From NCBI GenBank assembly GCA_900544195.1, contig UQUJ01000047.1:1-25385 (forward strand): DNA of 25,385 bases, given 5' to 3'. Each line of letters begins with the position of its first letter. Position 1 is the first letter of the stretch. Position numbers and translations under genes: made by a program. The stretch comes from an uncultured Alistipes sp. GTDB taxonomy: Bacteria; Bacteroidota; Bacteroidia; Bacteroidales; UBA932. This document shows, piece after piece, positions 22,893-25,385 of the stretch. Under the pieces are notes generated by a model. That model had not been told where the DNA came from. It was given only the letters and a program-made list of their open reading frames with translations, and searched no databases.

Positions 22893-25385
22893 ATGGCTAA
22901 GACTGGTATCAAGATATTTACTGTAATTCTTCTCGCATTGACCAGCTTCAAATCCAGCGCGCAGTTCTCGCTGACGGGGAATGATCCGGCGGCGCTGCGG
23001 TGGAGGCAGATGGAGACGGAGAACTTCAGATTGATCTTCCCGAAAGGAGAGGACTCACTGGCAAGGGTTTACGGGACGGAGCTGGAGGTGGCGCGGCTAA
23101 GGATAACAAGATCATCAGGTTACCTTATCGGGCAGAGTTACAAGGGGAAGATGCCGGTCGTGCTGCACAGCCGCTATGTGCTGCCGAACGCTTCGGTCAC
23201 ATGGGCGCCGAAGAGAATGGACATATTCACAGTCAACGATCCTTATGAGCCAATGGCGATGCCATGGGTGCGGAATCTGGCGATCCATGAGGGGCGGCAC
23301 GCGGCGCAGATGCAGTTCGGGGCGGACAGAGGCAACAAGGCGCTGCATTGGCTTTTCGGAGAAATGGCGGCCGGAGCTTTCGCTGGAATATACCCGGGAC
23401 CGGCGTTTCTCGAAGGCGATGCGGTGGTGGCGGAAACGGCGCTCAGTCGGAGCGGACGTGGAAGACAGGCCTCGTTTCTTGAATATATGAGGCCGGCTTT
23501 CGACTGCGGCGACCGGCGGGACTACTACAGATGGTTCTATGGATCAAACAAGAACTATACACCTGATTATTACAGGGTTGGCTATATGCTCATCGCCGGG
23601 ACGAGAGTATTCTTCAACGATCCTCTTTTCACTCAGGAATATTTTGACCGGGTTGTCCGCAAAGGCTGGCTCTTCAATCTCCAGAAGACCGTAAAGGCCG
23701 CCAGCGGAAAAAGTTTCAATGAATCTTTCCGGATCATAGAGGAGAATTTCCAGCAGCTTTGGAATGTTGAGACTGCACTCAGGGAGCCGTTCATGCCGTC
23801 AAGGCAGGTCAGCCGGACACCTTCGATGCACACGGAGTACAAAGGGGCTGTCACAGTTGATGGTTCGGGAATATATTCCCTCAAGTCAGGGATGGCCACC
23901 GCCAACAGCCTCGTTCGACTGGACGCCTCGGGTAATGAAAAGAGAATCAGGTCTTTCGCCTCCTACACGAGCAGCCTCTTCCTCGATTCAGAAAGTCAAC
24001 GAATATTCTGGAGCGAATCCGTGGCGGGGCGTCGGTGGAACCTCGGCGGAAGCTCGCGGATTCGTTATGTGGATCTGACAAAACCGAGGAAAGTCCATGA
24101 TCTGACAAAAAAAGGAAGGTATTTCAATCCGGCACCGGCACCTGACGGAAATGTCATCGCCGCCACTGAATATCCTTACGCGGGAGGATCGCGGATTGTT
24201 CTGCTGGACACCACTGATGGATCCGTCAAGGAATCGTTCATCGCTCCGGACTCGCTTCAGTTCACGGAGTCGGCCTGGATCGGAGACAGGCTTTTTGCGG
24301 CAGGATTGTCGGAGAACGGAATGGGAGTCTATGAGATTGTCGGACGGATGGCCAACGGCAAGGCGGCTCTCCGTCAATTACTTGGCCCTCAACCCGTCAC
24401 CCTCTCACATTTTCGCACCGTTCCGGCTGTTGGATCTGCGGTTCGACAGGACTCACCGAACTTCGGAATGTCCGGCAAAGAAGAAACCTTTAACTCAGGT
24501 CACTTCGACAGGCTCAGTGACCGGTCGCCGGGCCATCAGTCCGGCAATGCTCGGGGAACGGAACAGGATCGGGCGCCGAGCCTGTCGAAGCGCCCGGTTT
24601 CTGAAGGAACACAACTGTCTTTTCTATGCGACAGGACTGGAGTGACGGAGCTATATTCATTGGACGTGGAGAACCTGACACTGCGGCGGCTGACCTCGAC
24701 ACGCTACGGGATCAGCTCACCGGTGTTCAAGGCTGACACGCTGTATTACAGTTCGTTGGCGGCATCGGACAGACCTCGAGACTACAAGCAAGGACGGATG
24801 ATGTACGCCACAGCGGTAAGCGACCTGCCGATTACCGAAGTCCGCTACGAGGATATTCATAAATACCCTGTCGCAGACGCGCTTACAGCGCAGGAAACCG
24901 CCCTTGGCGACTCAATCGCCGTTGCCGCGGAGGTAAAATTTTCGCAACCGGAAAGATATTCAAAGATCAGACTCCCGCATATTCATTCCTGGGCGCCGGT
25001 CTATTTCAACTACGACAACGTCGAGTCCATAAGCGGTGACGATTACTACAAGACCGCCTCGCTTGGCGCCACCGCCATGTTCCAGAACCTGCTCAGCACC
25101 GGCTACGGAATGGTAGGCTATGGAGCTCATGAGGATCCGTACAAGGACGGGGATTGGAGACATTCCGGACACTTCAAGTACATATTCACAGGTCTTTGGC
25201 CGGTGATAGAGTTCTCCGCCGACTTCAATGACAGAGCCGCGATGGACATTCAGAAAATCCAAGTCTCGAAGGAAAAGATGTACAGGCTTTACAACAAAGG
25301 CACTCTGACCGACAAGCCTTATTTTGAAGGAGGGTTGAAAGTCTATATTCCGTTCAATTTCTCGTCAGGCGGCATCAACCGGGGA
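22893..25385 (+). CDS. Exported gluzincin-like/TolB-propeller/barrel protein (3' partial)
   Basis: 831 codons are open from ATG 22893 to the window edge, with no stop. A signal peptide (MAKTGIKIFTVILLALTSFK, then SSA-Q) leads into a peptidase-MA-like domain with H132-E-G-R-H136 (HExxH) and, about 38 residues later, E174 in AFLEGDAVVAE as a possible third zinc ligand. Residues ~310-690 are repetitive beta strands typical of a TolB/WD40-type propeller (PAPAPDGNVIAATEYPYAGG, LSFLCDRTGVTELYSLDVEN). From about 700 on, alternating strands (TASLGATAMFQNLLSTGYGM, WPVIEFSADFNDRAAM) look like a BamA-type outer-membrane barrel. I infer a surface or envelope protein, perhaps a protease. A REP-like pair is inserted in frame at codons ~536-568. 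Substrate unknown. Confidence 0.8.
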   Translation, partial: MAKTGIKIFTVILLALTSFKSSAQFSLTGNDPAALRWRQMETENFRLIFPKGEDSLARVYGTELEVARLRITRSSGYLIGQSYKGKMPVVLHSRYVLPNASVTWAPKRMDIFTVNDPYEPMAMPWVRNLAIHEGRHAAQMQFGADRGNKALHWLFGEMAAGAFAGIYPGPAFLEGDAVVAETALSRSGRGRQASFLEYMRPAFDCGDRRDYYRWFYGSNKNYTPDYYRVGYMLIAGTRVFFNDPLFTQEYFDRVVRKGWLFNLQKTVKAASGKSFNESFRIIEENFQQLWNVETALREPFMPSRQVSRTPSMHTEYKGAVTVDGSGIYSLKSGMATANSLVRLDASGNEKRIRSFASYTSSLFLDSESQRIFWSESVAGRRWNLGGSSRIRYVDLTKPRKVHDLTKKGRYFNPAPAPDGNVIAATEYPYAGGSRIVLLDTTDGSVKESFIAPDSLQFTESAWIGDRLFAAGLSENGMGVYEIVGRMANGKAALRQLLGPQPVTLSHFRTVPAVGSAVRQDSPNFGMSGKEETFNSGHFDRLSDRSPGHQSGNARGTEQDRAPSLSKRPVSEGTQLSFLCDRTGVTELYSLDVENLTLRRLTSTRYGISSPVFKADTLYYSSLAASDRPRDYKQGRMMYATAVSDLPITEVRYEDIHKYPVADALTAQETALGDSIAVAAEVKFSQPERYSKIRLPHIHSWAPVYFNYDNVESISGDDYYKTASLGATAMFQNLLSTGYGMVGYGAHEDPYKDGDWRHSGHFKYIFTGLWPVIEFSADFNDRAAMDIQKIQVSKEKMYRLYNKGTLTDKPYFEGGLKVYIPFNFSSGGINRG
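24498..24595. repeat. Inverted pair of REP-like units inside a reading frame
   Basis: One unit (24498-24522, arms GGTCACT/AGTGACC) and one inverted unit (24571-24595, arms GGGCGC/GCGCCC) share the core CTTCGACAGGCTC, present at 24503-24515 and as GAGCCTGTCGAAG at 24578-24590. The two cores are perfectly complementary over 13 bp. The pair is translated as HFDRLSDRSPGHQSGNARGT followed by EQDRAPSLSKRPV, a low-hydrophobicity stretch unlike its beta-rich flanks, without breaking the frame. Confidence 0.75.

Noticed and set aside
1..25385. CRISPR arrays, tRNA or rRNA genes and an integrase.
   Set aside because: No regularly spaced repeats, no cloverleaf-like sequence and no tyrosine or serine recombinase motifs were found by reading both strands.

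Overview
The window looks like a gut-type Bacteroidales (Bacteroidota) chromosome. The reasons are Bacteroidetes-style promoters (TTTG, about 19-20 nt, TAnnTTTG), few Shine-Dalgarno sites, a DUF5106-type thioredoxin-like lipoprotein, DUF4143-type AAA ATPases, an IS66 remnant and a DUF3987 mobile-element protein remnant. I cannot fix the genus.

Layout. (1) 1-3060: a DUF4143-type ATPase gene (+), then a minus-strand pair: a TPR-protein gene followed by a conserved gene of possible OGG-glycosylase fold, split by one frameshift in a T run. (2) 3461-17530: an accessory island bounded by two 108-bp direct repeats (3551-3658 and 17423-17530). Each repeat holds the last 15 codons of thymidylate synthase plus downstream sequence. 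The right copy is the end of the intact thyA; the left copy is a stray thyA tail. Inside lie many broken genes: C-terminal scraps of a DUF4143 ATPase and possibly an FtsX-type permease, a DUF4143 ATPase with an amber stop, two vsr 3' fragments truncated at the same codon, a frameshifted deoxyribosyltransferase-like gene, a decayed second copy of the OGG-like gene, an IS66 transposase tail and a DUF3987 tail. Apparently intact genes are an ATPase_2/DUF234-type ATPase, a restriction-modification block, an Mrr-type nuclease and a Fic AMP-transferase. No integrase was found. (3) 17484-22259: housekeeping genes, all minus strand: a Na/Pi cotransporter, a DUF5106 lipoprotein and aldose 1-epimerase in one tight operon, then thyA behind a terminator. 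(4) 22893-end (+): a large exported protein with a gluzincin-like HExxH motif, a TolB-like propeller and the start of an outer-membrane barrel. It continues past the window.

The most distinctive functional unit is 9893-14582. Two diverged MjaI-family restriction endonucleases (the second frameshifted at an A8 tract) and a third nuclease-like gene run on the plus strand. They converge on one beta-class, N4-cytosine-type methyltransferase. Divergent from the methyltransferase is a two-gene unit of unknown small proteins, which converges on an Mrr-type endonuclease. The island as a whole reads as a turnover zone for defence genes at the 3' end of thyA.

A 25-nt stem-loop family with covarying arms (REP-like) occurs beside galM and, as an inverted pair, inside the reading frame of the large exported protein.
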